A stretch of DNA of 64,000 nt from AWTP1-18 sp036504515 (GTDB taxonomy: Bacteria > Pseudomonadota > Gammaproteobacteria > Burkholderiales > Rhodocyclaceae). The notes below the pieces were generated by a model. It saw nothing but the letters and a program-made list of their open reading frames with translations. It had not been told where the DNA came from and did no database searches. The stretch covers positions 248,001 through 312,000 of the forward strand of contig DASXVA010000012.1 in the NCBI GenBank assembly GCA_036504515.1, given 5' to 3'. The position numbers and the translations under genes are program-made. Below, one piece after another: positions 35,063 through 44,065 of this stretch (position 1 is its first letter; every line of letters starts with the position of its first letter).

Positions 35063-37666
35063 ATGGTCAAAAAATCCAGCCCTGCCGACACTGCCAACGC
35101 AGACTTTCCCGGCCACACCCCGATGATGGTGCAGTACCTGCGCCTCAAAGCGCAGCACCCGGACATGCTTTTGTTCTACCGCATGGGGGACTTCTACGAG
35201 TTGTTCTTCGACGACGCGGAAAAAGCGGCGCGGCTGATGGACATCACCCTCACCACCCGGGGCAGTTCCAACGGTCAGCCCATCAAGATGGCGGGGATTC
35301 CCTTCCATGCGGTGGAGCAGTATCTGGCCAAGCTGGTGAAGCTGGGCGAGTCCGTGGTCATCTGCGAACAGATCGGCGATCCGGCCACCAGCAAGGGGCC
35401 GGTGGAGCGGGCCGTAGCGCGCATTGTCACGCCCGGCACCTTGACCGATGCCGCCCTGCTCAACGACAAGGTGGACAACCTGCTGCTGGCCCTCTGTGCC
35501 GAGCGCAATCGCATCGGCCTGGCCTGGCTCAATCTGGCCAACGGCGACTTCCGCTTATTGGCCACCGATGCCGCCGCCCTGCCGGGGCAATTCGAGCGTC
35601 TGCGCCCGGCGGAACTGCTGGTGCCGGACGGCTTGCGTACCGCGCTGCCGGAGCACCGGGCCAGCCTCAAGCGTTTGCCCGACTGGCACTTTGAAGCCGA
35701 GGCCGCCACGCGCCAGTTGTGCGAACACTTCGCCACCCGCGATCTGGCGGGCTTTGGCGTAGAGGAAGGCGAAGACCAGAACCTGGCCCTTGCCGCTGCC
35801 GGTGCCCTGTTCCAGTACGCCCGGGCCACCCAGATGCAGAGCCTGGCCCACATTACCGGCCTGACCCTGGAACACGAGAGCGAATACCTGCGCCTGGATG
35901 CCTCGACCCGGCGCAACCTGGAACTGACCGAAACCCTGCGCGGCGAAGCTGCCCCCACCCTGCTTTCCCTGCTGGACAGTTGCGCCACCAGCATGGGCTC
36001 CCGCTGGCTGCGCCATTGCCTGCACCATCCTCTAGCCGATAGCCGCCGGGCGACCCAGCGTCATGAGGCAGTGGCGGAACTGCTGGATCGCACCCCCGCT
36101 TTGCGCAGCGAATTGCGCGGCATTGCCGATGTGGAACGCATCACCGCCCGCATCGCCCTCAAGAGCGCCCGCCCCCGGGACCTTTCTTCCCTGCGGGATT
36201 CCATTGGCAAGCTGGGCGAATTGCGCCAGGCCCTCAATGGCACAGCCTCGGCCCTGCTGCAACAAAGCCTGGCCGACTTGGCCACGCCGGAAGACTGCCA
36301 CGCACTGCTAAGTCGGGCAGTGATGGAAGAACCCTCCACCCTGTTGCGGGAAGGCGGCGTCATTGCCAGCGGCTACCACGCCGACCTGGATGAGCTGCGC
36401 GGTATCCAGGCCAATTGCGGCCAATTCCTGCTGGATTTGGAAGCACGGGAAAAGGAACGCACTGGCATTCCTTCCCTCAAGGTGGAATACAACCGGGTCC
36501 ATGGTTTCTACATCGAAGTCACCCACGCCCACACCGACAAGATTCCCGACGACTACCGCCGCCGCCAGACCCTGAAGAATGCCGAGCGCTACATCACGCC
36601 GGAACTGAAGACCTTTGAGGACAAAGCACTGTCGGCCAACGACCGCGCCCTGGCCCTGGAGAAGCAGCTTTACGAAGCCCTGCTCGAATCTCTGGCGCAA
36701 TGGATACCGCAACTGCAACGCATCGCCCGGGCCTTGGCGCAACTGGATGGCCTCACGGCCTTTGCCCAGGCCGCCCAGTTGCACGACTACTGCGCCCCGA
36801 ATTTCCGCAGCGAACCCGGCGTGGATATCGAAGGGGGCCGCCATCCGGTGGTGGAGGCGCAAGTACAGCAGTCGGGGGAAAGCTTCATCGCCAACGACAG
36901 CAAACTGCAACCGGGGCGCCGCCTGCTCTTGATCACTGGCCCGAACATGGGCGGTAAATCCACCTACATGCGGCAGACGGCCCTGATCGCCCTCCTCGCC
37001 CATTGCGGCAGTTTCGTTCCCGCCCAGCGTTGCGTGCTGGGGCCGCTGGATGCCATCTATACCCGCATCGGCGCATCGGACGATCTGGCTTCGGGCCGTT
37101 CCACCTTCATGGTGGAAATGACGGAGGCCGCCGCCATCCTCAACGGCGCCACGGAAAACTCCCTGGTGCTGATGGACGAAATCGGCCGAGGCACGTCCAC
37201 CTTCGATGGCCTCGCCCTGGCCTTTGCCATCGCCCGCCACCTGATCGAAAAGAACAAGGCCCTGACCCTGTTCGCCACCCATTACTTCGAGCTGACCCGG
37301 CTCTCCCTGGACTACGCCGACTGCGCCAATGTGCACCTGGATGCCGTGGAGCATGGCCAGCGCATTGTCTTCATGCATGCCGTGGAAGAAGGCCCTGCTT
37401 CCCAGAGTTACGGTATCCAGGTCGCCGCCCTGGCCGGCATTCCCGCCGCAGTGGTGCGGGACGCCAAACGCCGCCTGGTGCAACTGGAAAACGCCCAGGT
37501 CTCCACCACCCAGCAGCCAGACCTATTTGCTCCGCCGCCCCTGGAAATCAAAGTGGAGCCGGAACCCCATCCAGTGGTGGATGCCTTGGCCGACCTGGAC
37601 CCGGATGCCCTGACACCAAGGGAAGCCCTGGATCGGCTGTACGCCCTCAAGGCACTGCTGTCATGA
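35063..37666 (+). CDS. mutS: DNA mismatch repair protein MutS
   Basis: The mismatch-recognition ATPase of methyl-independent repair. The 867-residue product has the mismatch-contact Phe-x-Glu motif in MGDFYELFF (F44, E46), connector, core and clamp domains, and the ABC-type ATPase: Walker A TGPNMGGKSTYMRQ (about 625-640), Walker B/signature LMDEIGRGTSTFDGLALAFA and the helix-turn-helix near LAGIPAAVVRDAKRRL. The C-terminal tetramerisation segment follows. The ATG at 35063 is chosen because a -10-like GGCAAAAT lies just upstream of it; ATG 35018 would add 15 unconserved residues. Its stop overlaps the next gene by ATGA. Confidence 0.97.
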   Translation: MVKKSSPADTANADFPGHTPMMVQYLRLKAQHPDMLLFYRMGDFYELFFDDAEKAARLMDITLTTRGSSNGQPIKMAGIPFHAVEQYLAKLVKLGESVVICEQIGDPATSKGPVERAVARIVTPGTLTDAALLNDKVDNLLLALCAERNRIGLAWLNLANGDFRLLATDAAALPGQFERLRPAELLVPDGLRTALPEHRASLKRLPDWHFEAEAATRQLCEHFATRDLAGFGVEEGEDQNLALAAAGALFQYARATQMQSLAHITGLTLEHESEYLRLDASTRRNLELTETLRGEAAPTLLSLLDSCATSMGSRWLRHCLHHPLADSRRATQRHEAVAELLDRTPALRSELRGIADVERITARIALKSARPRDLSSLRDSIGKLGELRQALNGTASALLQQSLADLATPEDCHALLSRAVMEEPSTLLREGGVIASGYHADLDELRGIQANCGQFLLDLEAREKERTGIPSLKVEYNRVHGFYIEVTHAHTDKIPDDYRRRQTLKNAERYITPELKTFEDKALSANDRALALEKQLYEALLESLAQWIPQLQRIARALAQLDGLTAFAQAAQLHDYCAPNFRSEPGVDIEGGRHPVVEAQVQQSGESFIANDSKLQPGRRLLLITGPNMGGKSTYMRQTALIALLAHCGSFVPAQRCVLGPLDAIYTRIGASDDLASGRSTFMVEMTEAAAILNGATENSLVLMDEIGRGTSTFDGLALAFAIARHLIEKNKALTLFATHYFELTRLSLDYADCANVHLDAVEHGQRIVFMHAVEEGPASQSYGIQVAALAGIPAAVVRDAKRRLVQLENAQVSTTQQPDLFAPPPLEIKVEPEPHPVVDALADLDPDALTPREALDRLYALKALLS

Positions 37667-38607
37667 GACTAGGCAGGATTATCCAGACCGGTTTGTTGCT
37701 GCTCGCTTTAGTGGCAGCGTTGCTACCGGCGGCAAGCCAGGCCAAGACTGTCCTGCAATTCGGCCTGTTCGGTGATACGCCCTACTCCGATTTCGAGCGT
37801 CGCCAGCTGCCGGTGCAACTGACTGAAATGGGTCAGGAAAATCTGGCCTTCGTCGTCCACGACGGTGACATCAAGAACGGCCAGAGTCGTTGCGACGACG
37901 GCCTGTACCAGGATATTTACGGGGCCTTTCAGCAATCGCCCTTGCCCTTGATCTACGTTCCCGGCGACAACGAATGGACGGACTGTCCGCGCCCTGCGGC
38001 AGGCGGTTTTGATCAGCAGGAACGGCTGAATTATCTGCGCAGCGTGTTCTTCAAAGGCAATCAAAGCCTGGGCCAGCAAACCATTCCTCTGGAGCGCCAA
38101 CCGGGCTTTCCTGAGAACGTGCGCTGGGTGGCCGGGCCTGTGCAATTTGTCGCCCTCAACATGCCCGGCTACGACAACAACATCCGCCAACTGAAGGAAT
38201 ACGCGCCCCGCAATCAGGCCAATCTTCAATGGCTGGCAGAAACCTTCCGGCAAGCCCGGGAAAAACAGTTGAAGGGACTAGTGCTGATCATCCAGGCCAA
38301 CCCCTGGATCGAGGCGGACAACGAAGGTGTCACCAAACCCGGCTTCAAGGATTTTTTCGAGCAATTGCGACGGGAGACCGACAGCTTTCCCGGGCAGGTG
38401 GTGCTGGTCCATGGCGACACCCACAGCATGCAGATCAACAACCCCCTGCGGGATCGCAAGACGCGCAAGGTGATCGAAAACTTCACCCGGGTGGAAACCT
38501 ATGGCGCCCCCTTCCTCGGCTGGATACGGGGCATCGTGGATGACGCCGATCCGAAGCTGTTCCGTTTCGAGCCCAGACCGTGGCCTATGCACACCTTGGG
38601 CCAGTAG
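37663..38607 (+). CDS. Secreted calcineurin-like metallophosphoesterase
   Basis: A 314-residue exported protein with signal peptide (LLLLALVAALLPAASQA, then KTVLQFGLF). It belongs to the metallophosphoesterase fold: FGDTPYSD, VHDGDIKNG, YVPGDNEWTDC and a late VHGDTHSMQI supply metal ligands. The GDNEW form, in place of GNHE, marks a distinct subgroup. Substrate is unknown. The ATG at 37663 overlaps the mutS stop codon by 4 bases, although a periplasmic phosphoesterase has no obvious role in mismatch repair. A FecR-like gene follows 48 bp later and may be functionally linked. Confidence 0.85.
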   Translation: MRLGRIIQTGLLLLALVAALLPAASQAKTVLQFGLFGDTPYSDFERRQLPVQLTEMGQENLAFVVHDGDIKNGQSRCDDGLYQDIYGAFQQSPLPLIYVPGDNEWTDCPRPAAGGFDQQERLNYLRSVFFKGNQSLGQQTIPLERQPGFPENVRWVAGPVQFVALNMPGYDNNIRQLKEYAPRNQANLQWLAETFRQAREKQLKGLVLIIQANPWIEADNEGVTKPGFKDFFEQLRRETDSFPGQVVLVHGDTHSMQINNPLRDRKTRKVIENFTRVETYGAPFLGWIRGIVDDADPKLFRFEPRPWPMHTLGQ

Positions 38608-38655
38608 CAGGCCTGTAGCATCCTCAGCCACCTCACCTCGCCCACCAAGACTGCC

Positions 38656-39303
38656 ATGGATAGACGCCAGATCCTCCGCCTGATTGCCGCCGCCGGGCTT
38701 GCTCCCGCCATGATCCAGCAAGCCCTGGGCAAGGGAAAACTACCTCTGCTGGCAGGTTTTCAAAAAATAACGGGGCAGGTGCTTATCAACGATAAGGCCG
38801 CCGTTGAAGGCCAGTTGGTCAATCCCGGCGACCGGGTGGTCACCGGTGCCAACAGCGAAGCCACCTACGTCATCGGCCATGATGCCTTTTTGCAGCGGGC
38901 TTCCAGTGAAGTCCGCTTCCCCATGGATGCCGCCGGATTCTTCAGGGTGGTCAGCGGCAAGCTACTGTCGGTTTTCGGCAAGGGTGAAAAGCGGCTGATC
39001 CTGCCCACAGCCACCATCGGTATTCGCGGTACCGGCTGTTACATCGAGACCGATGCCATGAAGAGCTATTTCTGTCTGTGCTATGGAGAGGCTGAGGTGG
39101 TGCCCAGTGCAGCACCGAAGGAAAGGGAAGTGATCCGCACCCAGCACCACGATCACCCCATCTACATCCACGGTGACCCTGCCATGCCCACCAGCATGGT
39201 GCCGGCGACGGTCATCAACCATACCGATGCAGAACTGACCCTACTGGAAAACATGGTGGGCCGCTGGCCGCCCTTCTACGGGCAGGATTTCAAGCCTTAT
39301 TGA
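38656..39303 (+). CDS. FecR-domain protein with twin-arginine signal
   Basis: A 215-residue protein with an N-terminal twin-arginine-like signal (DRRQILRLIAAAGLAPA) and a FecR domain: GQVLINDKAAVEGQLVNPGD, RVVTGANSEATYVIG, FRVVSGKLLSVF and ATIGIRGTGCYIE. No adjacent ECF sigma factor or TonB receptor gene is present, so it is not a classical FecR anti-sigma protein. Three cysteines cluster near GTGCYIETD and YFCLCYGE, which could bind a metal or form disulfides, consistent with folding before Tat export. It follows the secreted phosphoesterase by 48 bp. Confidence 0.82.
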   Translation: MDRRQILRLIAAAGLAPAMIQQALGKGKLPLLAGFQKITGQVLINDKAAVEGQLVNPGDRVVTGANSEATYVIGHDAFLQRASSEVRFPMDAAGFFRVVSGKLLSVFGKGEKRLILPTATIGIRGTGCYIETDAMKSYFCLCYGEAEVVPSAAPKEREVIRTQHHDHPIYIHGDPAMPTSMVPATVINHTDAELTLLENMVGRWPPFYGQDFKPY

Positions 39304-39329
39304 AAAGACTAAACCTCTGGCCGCGTCGC

Positions 39330-41111
39330 TTACTGCGCCGGGGGAGCGTTCTTCAGCACTTCTTCTATCGTTGTCAGTCCGGCCGCCACTTTGCGTGCGC
39401 CGGAAACCCGTAGCGGTTTCATCCCTTCCCGCATGGCCTGCTCCCGCAGCTTGGCAATATCTGTGTCGGGACCGAGCAAGGCTTTGACCTCGGGACTCAT
39501 GAGCAGGATTTCATAAAGGCCCAACCGGCCCTGATAGCCGGTGCGACGACACTCCAGACATCCCACAGGGCGATAAACCGATGTCGGTGTAGCAGATTTC
39601 CAGGGGGAAACCAGGGCATTCCAAGTGGCCTCTTCTTCACTCTTCAAGGGCTCGGATTTCTTGCAATGGGGGCACAGGGTGCGCACCAGACGCTGGGCCA
39701 TGACCCCCAATAAGGTGGACTGAAGCAGGTAGGAAGGAATGCCGAGATCCAGCAGACGGGTGATGGCGGAAGGCGCGTCGTTGGTGTGCAAGGTCGACAA
39801 CACCAGATGCCCCGTCAAGGCCGCCTGGACGGCCATTTCCGCCGTCTCAAGATCGCGGATTTCCCCCACCATGATGATGTCGGGATCCTGCCGCATCAGG
39901 GCACGAATCCCTTCGGCAAAACCGACACCGATCTCGCTTTGCACCTGCACTTGATTGAAGGAAGACTCCACCATTTCGATGGGGTCTTCCAGAGTGCAGA
40001 CGTTCACATCTTCGGTGGCCAGCTGCTTGAGGGTGGTGTAAAGGGTCGTGGTCTTGCCGGAACCCGTCGGCCCCGTCACCAAGATAATGCCGTTGGGGCG
40101 CTTGACCATCTGCTCCCAGCGGGTGGCGTCCTCGTCGGAAAAACCCAGGTCGGCAAAGTTGCGTACCAGCACCTCGGGATCGAAAATCCGCATCACCAGT
40201 TTTTCGCCGAAGGCAGTGGGCAAAGTGGACAAACGAAGTTCGACTTCCTGCCCGTCCGGCGTCCGGGTCTTGATGCGGCCATCCTGGGGACGACGTTTTT
40301 CCACCACGTCCATGCGGCCCAGTATCTTGATGCGGCTGGTCATGGCATTCAGTACCGCCATGGGAATCTGATACACCTGATGCAACACGCCATCAATGCG
40401 GAAACGGACCACGCCGAATTCGCGCCGGGGTTCCACATGGATGTCCGAAGCCCGTTGCTCGAAAGCGTATTGCCACAGCCAGTCGACGATGCGCACCACG
40501 TGCTGGTCGTTGGCATCCAGTTGCTTGTTGCCCTTGCCCAGCTCCACCAGTTGCTCGAAATTGGACACACCGGCACTGGTATCGCCCTTGCCCAAAGCGC
40601 CCTTGATGGACTTGGCCAGGTTGTAGAACTCCACCTGATAGCGGGCAATGTCATCGGGGTTGGTGATGACGCGGCGGATTTCCTTGCGCAATATGGGCTT
40701 GAGCTCGGCCTCCCAGGCCCGCTCAAAAGGCTCCGCCGTGGCGATGATGACTTCATTGGCCCGCACTTCCACCGGCAGCACACGGAAGCGGCTGGCATAG
40801 GCGCTGCTCATGACATCGGTGATCAGGGAGAAATTGATCTTGAGGGGATCGATATGGAAGTAATCCATGCCCGACCACTCGGCCAGCCACAGAGTCAGGG
40901 TTTCCAGATCAAGGAGTGTCGTCGGTTGCTTGAGGGACTTCCAGCGCTGCTCGGCGATGACCACCAAGGGATGCGTCTCACCGCGGTAATAGCGGCGCTC
41001 CTGCTTGAACGGCTCACCGACCTCCGTTGCGATAAGGCCTGACTCGATCAGGGCATCAACAACTTCGAACAGGGTAAGGCGATGTTCTTGCTGAGGGGCT
41101 GGCGCATTCAT
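39330..41111 (-). CDS. GspE/PulE/PilB-family secretion ATPase (orphan)
   Basis: A 593-residue type II secretion/type IV pilus assembly ATPase. It has an N-terminal T2SSE_N-like domain (about 20-190), Walker A GPTGSGKTTTLYT (about 345), Asp box LEDPIEMVE, Walker B IIMVGEIRDLETAEMA, His box GHLVLSTLHTND and a zinc site formed by CPHC (about 480) and CLEC (about 519). All motifs look functional. The ATG at 41111 is preferred over 41168 because the upstream stretch is unconserved. No other secretion or pilus genes are nearby, so its machine must be encoded elsewhere. Confidence 0.92.
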   Translation of the reverse strand: MNAPAPQQEHRLTLFEVVDALIESGLIATEVGEPFKQERRYYRGETHPLVVIAEQRWKSLKQPTTLLDLETLTLWLAEWSGMDYFHIDPLKINFSLITDVMSSAYASRFRVLPVEVRANEVIIATAEPFERAWEAELKPILRKEIRRVITNPDDIARYQVEFYNLAKSIKGALGKGDTSAGVSNFEQLVELGKGNKQLDANDQHVVRIVDWLWQYAFEQRASDIHVEPRREFGVVRFRIDGVLHQVYQIPMAVLNAMTSRIKILGRMDVVEKRRPQDGRIKTRTPDGQEVELRLSTLPTAFGEKLVMRIFDPEVLVRNFADLGFSDEDATRWEQMVKRPNGIILVTGPTGSGKTTTLYTTLKQLATEDVNVCTLEDPIEMVESSFNQVQVQSEIGVGFAEGIRALMRQDPDIIMVGEIRDLETAEMAVQAALTGHLVLSTLHTNDAPSAITRLLDLGIPSYLLQSTLLGVMAQRLVRTLCPHCKKSEPLKSEEEATWNALVSPWKSATPTSVYRPVGCLECRRTGYQGRLGLYEILLMSPEVKALLGPDTDIAKLREQAMREGMKPLRVSGARKVAAGLTTIEEVLKNAPPAQ

Positions 41112-41181
41112 GGCTAAGAGGCAGTCATTCCGAACGGATGCAATAGCGGGACTATAGCCCAGCCCCAAGGGGAATTGCCCC

Positions 41182-41664
41182 TCAAAAAATCACGGCATCC
41201 CGCCAGAGTTCGATTTTTTCCGCCAGGCTGCGACTGGCATGGGCCGGGCTGGTGGAAGGCAAGATACGGACGCGATAGCCGAAGCTGGCCAGATGCTTTT
41301 GCAGCTTGGCGGCAGTTTGACCGTTGAAACACACTCGTTGCAAATCTGGCGCCCATTGCTGAAGTTGGCTGAAGTCATTGAACTCAGGCTGGCGTATTGC
41401 CGAATCCAGACTGCCGGCCCGCTCACAGGAAGCGAACACATCCCAGACGGCAATGCCGGCATTCTTCAAAGCCTCTTGCCGGTTGGCGTAATCCATTTCC
41501 AGCAAGGGCTGCTTCAGCAAGGCAGCAAGAACCCGCCAGAACTGGTTTTGTGGATGAGCGTAGTACTGTTGTGCGGCCAGGGAAGCCGCCGATGGAAACG
41601 AGCCCAGGATCAATACCCGGGCTCGTTGGTCGATGATGGGCGGCATGGAGTACAGGCGGTTCAT
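41182..41664 (-). CDS. DNA-deoxyinosine glycosylase (uracil-DNA glycosylase superfamily, family 6)
   Basis: A 160-residue single-domain base-excision glycosylase. LILGSFPSAASL and YYAHPQNQFWRVL (about 17-46) form the catalytic-loop region with the Asn typical of family 6 hypoxanthine glycosylases, and ILPSTSPAHA (about 131-140) is the second active-site loop. The length fits. Mug and family 4 enzymes have different loop 1 sequences, so removal of hypoxanthine from DNA is the best assignment. It lies between htpG and the GspE-like gene on the same strand. Confidence 0.82.
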   Translation of the reverse strand: MNRLYSMPPIIDQRARVLILGSFPSAASLAAQQYYAHPQNQFWRVLAALLKQPLLEMDYANRQEALKNAGIAVWDVFASCERAGSLDSAIRQPEFNDFSQLQQWAPDLQRVCFNGQTAAKLQKHLASFGYRVRILPSTSPAHASRSLAEKIELWRDAVIF

Positions 41665-41734
41665 AAAGGATCACCAACCATGGAACCCTACCATCATCGA
41701 TCCGCCCTCTGAAAAGAGTAAGGGCTCATCAACA

Positions 41735-41761
41735 GACGCTGCGCAACAAGTACCCAGCGTC
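41735..41761 (-). terminator. Stem-loop downstream of htpG
   Basis: GACGCTG (41735-41741) pairs with CAGCGTC (41755-41761) around a 13-base loop, about 25 bases after the htpG stop codon on the minus strand. No T-run; candidate only. Confidence 0.35.
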
Positions 41762-41785
41762 GCGACAAGCCCCCTTCAACAACGA

Positions 41786-43708
41786 TCAGCCTTGAGAGAT
41801 GGCCAGCATCAAATCGTTGATGCGCTTGACGAAGGTGGCGGGGTCGTCAAGCTGACCGCCTTCCGCCAACAGGGCCTGGTCGAACAGCACGGCAGCCCAG
41901 TCGTCGAACTTCTTGTCTTCGTACTTCAAGCGCAGCACCACCGGATGCTTGGGATTGATTTCAAGGATGGGCTTGCCCACCGGCGCGTTCTGACCAGCGG
42001 CCTTGAGGATGCGGGCCAGATTGCCGCTCATGTCGTGCTCGTCCGCCACCAGGCAGGCAGGGCTGTCAGTCAGGCGATGGGTGACGCGCACTTCCTTGAC
42101 GCGCTCGTTGAGGGCCGTCTTGATCTTTTCCACCAGCTCTTTGAACTCTCCGGCGGCGGATTCCTGTTCCTTCTTTTCGGCTTCGTCTTCCAGCTTGCCC
42201 AGGTCCAGGCCGCCCTTGGCGACGGAGACCAGTTGCTTGCCGTCGAACTCGGTCAGGTTGCTGACCACCCATTCATCGACGCGGTCGGAGAGCAGTAGGA
42301 CTTCGATGCCCTTCTTGCGGAAGATTTCCAGGTGGGGACTGTTCTTGGCCGCATTGAAGGTGTCGGCGGTCACGTAGTAGATCTTGTCCTGACCGTCTTT
42401 CATGCGACCGATGTAGTCCGCCAGGGAAACCACTTCATCGGTGGTATCGGCCTTGGTGGTGGCAAAGCGCAGCAGTCCGGCGATCTTGTCCTTGTTGGCG
42501 AAGTCTTCGCCGATGCCTTCTTTCAGCAGCTTGCCGAATTCTTTCCAGAAGCTGGCGTACTTGTCCTTGCCATCCTGCTCTTCGCTATTGGCCAGATCAG
42601 CCAGCAGGGACAGAACCTTGCTGGTGCAGCCCTTGCGAATGGCTTCGATATCCTTGGATTCCTGCAGAATTTCGCGGGAGACATTGAGGGGCAGATCGCT
42701 GGAATCGACAACGCCGCGAACGAAACGCAGGTAGCTGGGCAGCAATTGTTCCGCATCGTCCATGATGAACACGCGACGCACGTAGAGCTTGATGCCGTGA
42801 CGGGCATTGCGATCCCACAGATCAAAGGGAGCGTGGCTGGGGATGTAGAGCAGTTGGGTGTATTCCTGACGGCCTTCAACCCGGGCATGGCTCCAGGCTA
42901 GGGGATCGTCATAGTCATGGCCGACGTGCTTGTAGAACTCTTTGTATTCCTCTTCCGTAATGTCGCTCTTGCTGCGGGTCCACAGAGCCGAGGCCTTGTT
43001 CACGGTCTCATCTTCATCGGTGAGGACTTGTTCCTTCTTTTCCTCGTTCCACTCTTCCTTCTTCATCACGATGGGCTGGACGATGTGGTCGGAGTACTTG
43101 CGGATGATGGACTTCAGCTTCCAGGCCGACAGCAGATCGTCCTGATCGTCCCGCAGATGCAGGATGATTTCGGTACCACGGGTGGCCTTGTCCACCATTT
43201 CAATGCTGAACTCGCCGGCACCTTCGGATTCCCAGCGTACGCCCTGGCTGGCTTGTTCGCCGGCACGACGGGTGAGCACCGTGACCTTGTTTGCCACGAT
43301 AAAGGATGAATAGAAACCGACGCCGAACTGACCGATCAGATGGGCATCCTTCTGCTGGTCGCCGCTGAGCTTGCCGAAGAATTCCTTGGTACCGGATTTG
43401 GCGATGGTACCCAGATTGGCGATCACTTCGTCGCGGCTCATGCCGATGCCGTTGTCGCTAATGGTCAGGGTGCGGGCGTCCTTGTCGAAGGCAATACTGA
43501 TTTTCAGATCAGGATCGGATTCAAACAAAGCACCGTTGTGCAGGGCCTCGAAGCGCAGCTTGTCGCAAGCATCGGAAGCGTTGGAGACCAATTCCCGCAG
43601 GAAGATTTCGCGGTTGGAATAAAGGGAGTGAATCATCAGTTGAAGCAATTGCTTCACTTCGGTCTGAAAACCCAGGGTTTCCTTGTTGACGGTTTCTGCG
43701 CTAGTCAT
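41786..43708 (-). CDS. htpG: Molecular chaperone HtpG (Hsp90)
   Basis: The bacterial Hsp90 homologue, a dimeric ATP-dependent chaperone that finishes folding of client proteins. The 640-residue product has the GHKL ATPase N-domain (SNASDACDKLRFEALH, ISDNGIGMSRDEV, IGQFGVGFYSSFIV), the middle domain (DLPLNVSREILQE) and the C-terminal dimerisation domain. The length is standard. AGGAG precedes the ATG, and a near-perfect heat-shock promoter lies about 45 bases upstream. It is monocistronic or leads into the glycosylase gene. Confidence 0.97.
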   Translation of the reverse strand: MTSAETVNKETLGFQTEVKQLLQLMIHSLYSNREIFLRELVSNASDACDKLRFEALHNGALFESDPDLKISIAFDKDARTLTISDNGIGMSRDEVIANLGTIAKSGTKEFFGKLSGDQQKDAHLIGQFGVGFYSSFIVANKVTVLTRRAGEQASQGVRWESEGAGEFSIEMVDKATRGTEIILHLRDDQDDLLSAWKLKSIIRKYSDHIVQPIVMKKEEWNEEKKEQVLTDEDETVNKASALWTRSKSDITEEEYKEFYKHVGHDYDDPLAWSHARVEGRQEYTQLLYIPSHAPFDLWDRNARHGIKLYVRRVFIMDDAEQLLPSYLRFVRGVVDSSDLPLNVSREILQESKDIEAIRKGCTSKVLSLLADLANSEEQDGKDKYASFWKEFGKLLKEGIGEDFANKDKIAGLLRFATTKADTTDEVVSLADYIGRMKDGQDKIYYVTADTFNAAKNSPHLEIFRKKGIEVLLLSDRVDEWVVSNLTEFDGKQLVSVAKGGLDLGKLEDEAEKKEQESAAGEFKELVEKIKTALNERVKEVRVTHRLTDSPACLVADEHDMSGNLARILKAAGQNAPVGKPILEINPKHPVVLRLKYEDKKFDDWAAVLFDQALLAEGGQLDDPATFVKRINDLMLAISQG

Positions 43709-43751
43709 GAAAAGAGGCTCCTGAAATCAAAGGCAAAAAGACAGTAGCCAA

Positions 43752-43781
43752 ATTTATGGGGGCAGCCGTGGGGATTTCAAG
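43752..43781 (-). promoter_or_regulatory. Sigma-32 heat-shock promoter of htpG
   Basis: On the minus strand CTTGAAA (43781-43775) is followed after about 13 bases by CCCCATAAA (43761-43753). Both elements match the sigma-32 consensus (CTTGAAA, CCCCATnT) and the spacing is within the known range. Position, 45-75 bases before the htpG ATG, fits. Confidence 0.9.
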
Positions 43782-43813
43782 CCCTTAAAATAGGGTTTTT
43801 CCATGAACTTGCC

Positions 43814-44065
43814 ATGCGCCGCTATCCCCTGAGTTTTATTGCCCTGACCAGCCTTGGCATCTTCGTTGCACTGCCGGGTATTGCCTCCCTGGCAGGGTTC
43901 GGCGCAGCCCTTCATCCGCTCCTGGCCGATACGGGTACCGGTCTGGCGCTACTGGTATCGGCCATTGCCCTGATTGGATCGGGACTTTTCCCTCTGGTGA
44001 TTTCGCGGTTGATGCGGGCCGATGCAGCCAAAGATGGGCTACCCCAGAATCCGCCTCAGCAGTAA
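43814..44065 (+). CDS. Small two-helix membrane protein of unknown function
   Basis: An 83-residue hypothetical protein. Two hydrophobic segments (about 6-32 and 40-62) flanked by basic residues suggest an inner-membrane hairpin, with a polar Pro/Gln-rich C-terminus. A TAAAAT-like -10 lies at about 43785. No strong ribosome-binding site is visible and no family was recognised. It runs opposite the heat-shock promoter region of htpG and overlaps the 3' end of greB by 10 bases. The coding call rests on the amino-acid pattern and the otherwise unexplained gap. Confidence 0.6.
   Translation: MRRYPLSFIALTSLGIFVALPGIASLAGFGAALHPLLADTGTGLALLVSAIALIGSGLFPLVISRLMRADAAKDGLPQNPPQQ

Noticed and set aside
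36308..37483. A 391-codon minus-strand frame inside mutS
   Set aside because: It lies wholly opposite conserved MutS ATPase motifs and shows no recognisable protein features.
37003..37662. Apparent N-terminal extension of the secreted phosphoesterase reaching back into mutS
   Set aside because: The extension is an out-of-frame reading of mutS. The ATG at 37663 starts a clear signal peptide and overlaps the mutS stop by ATGA.
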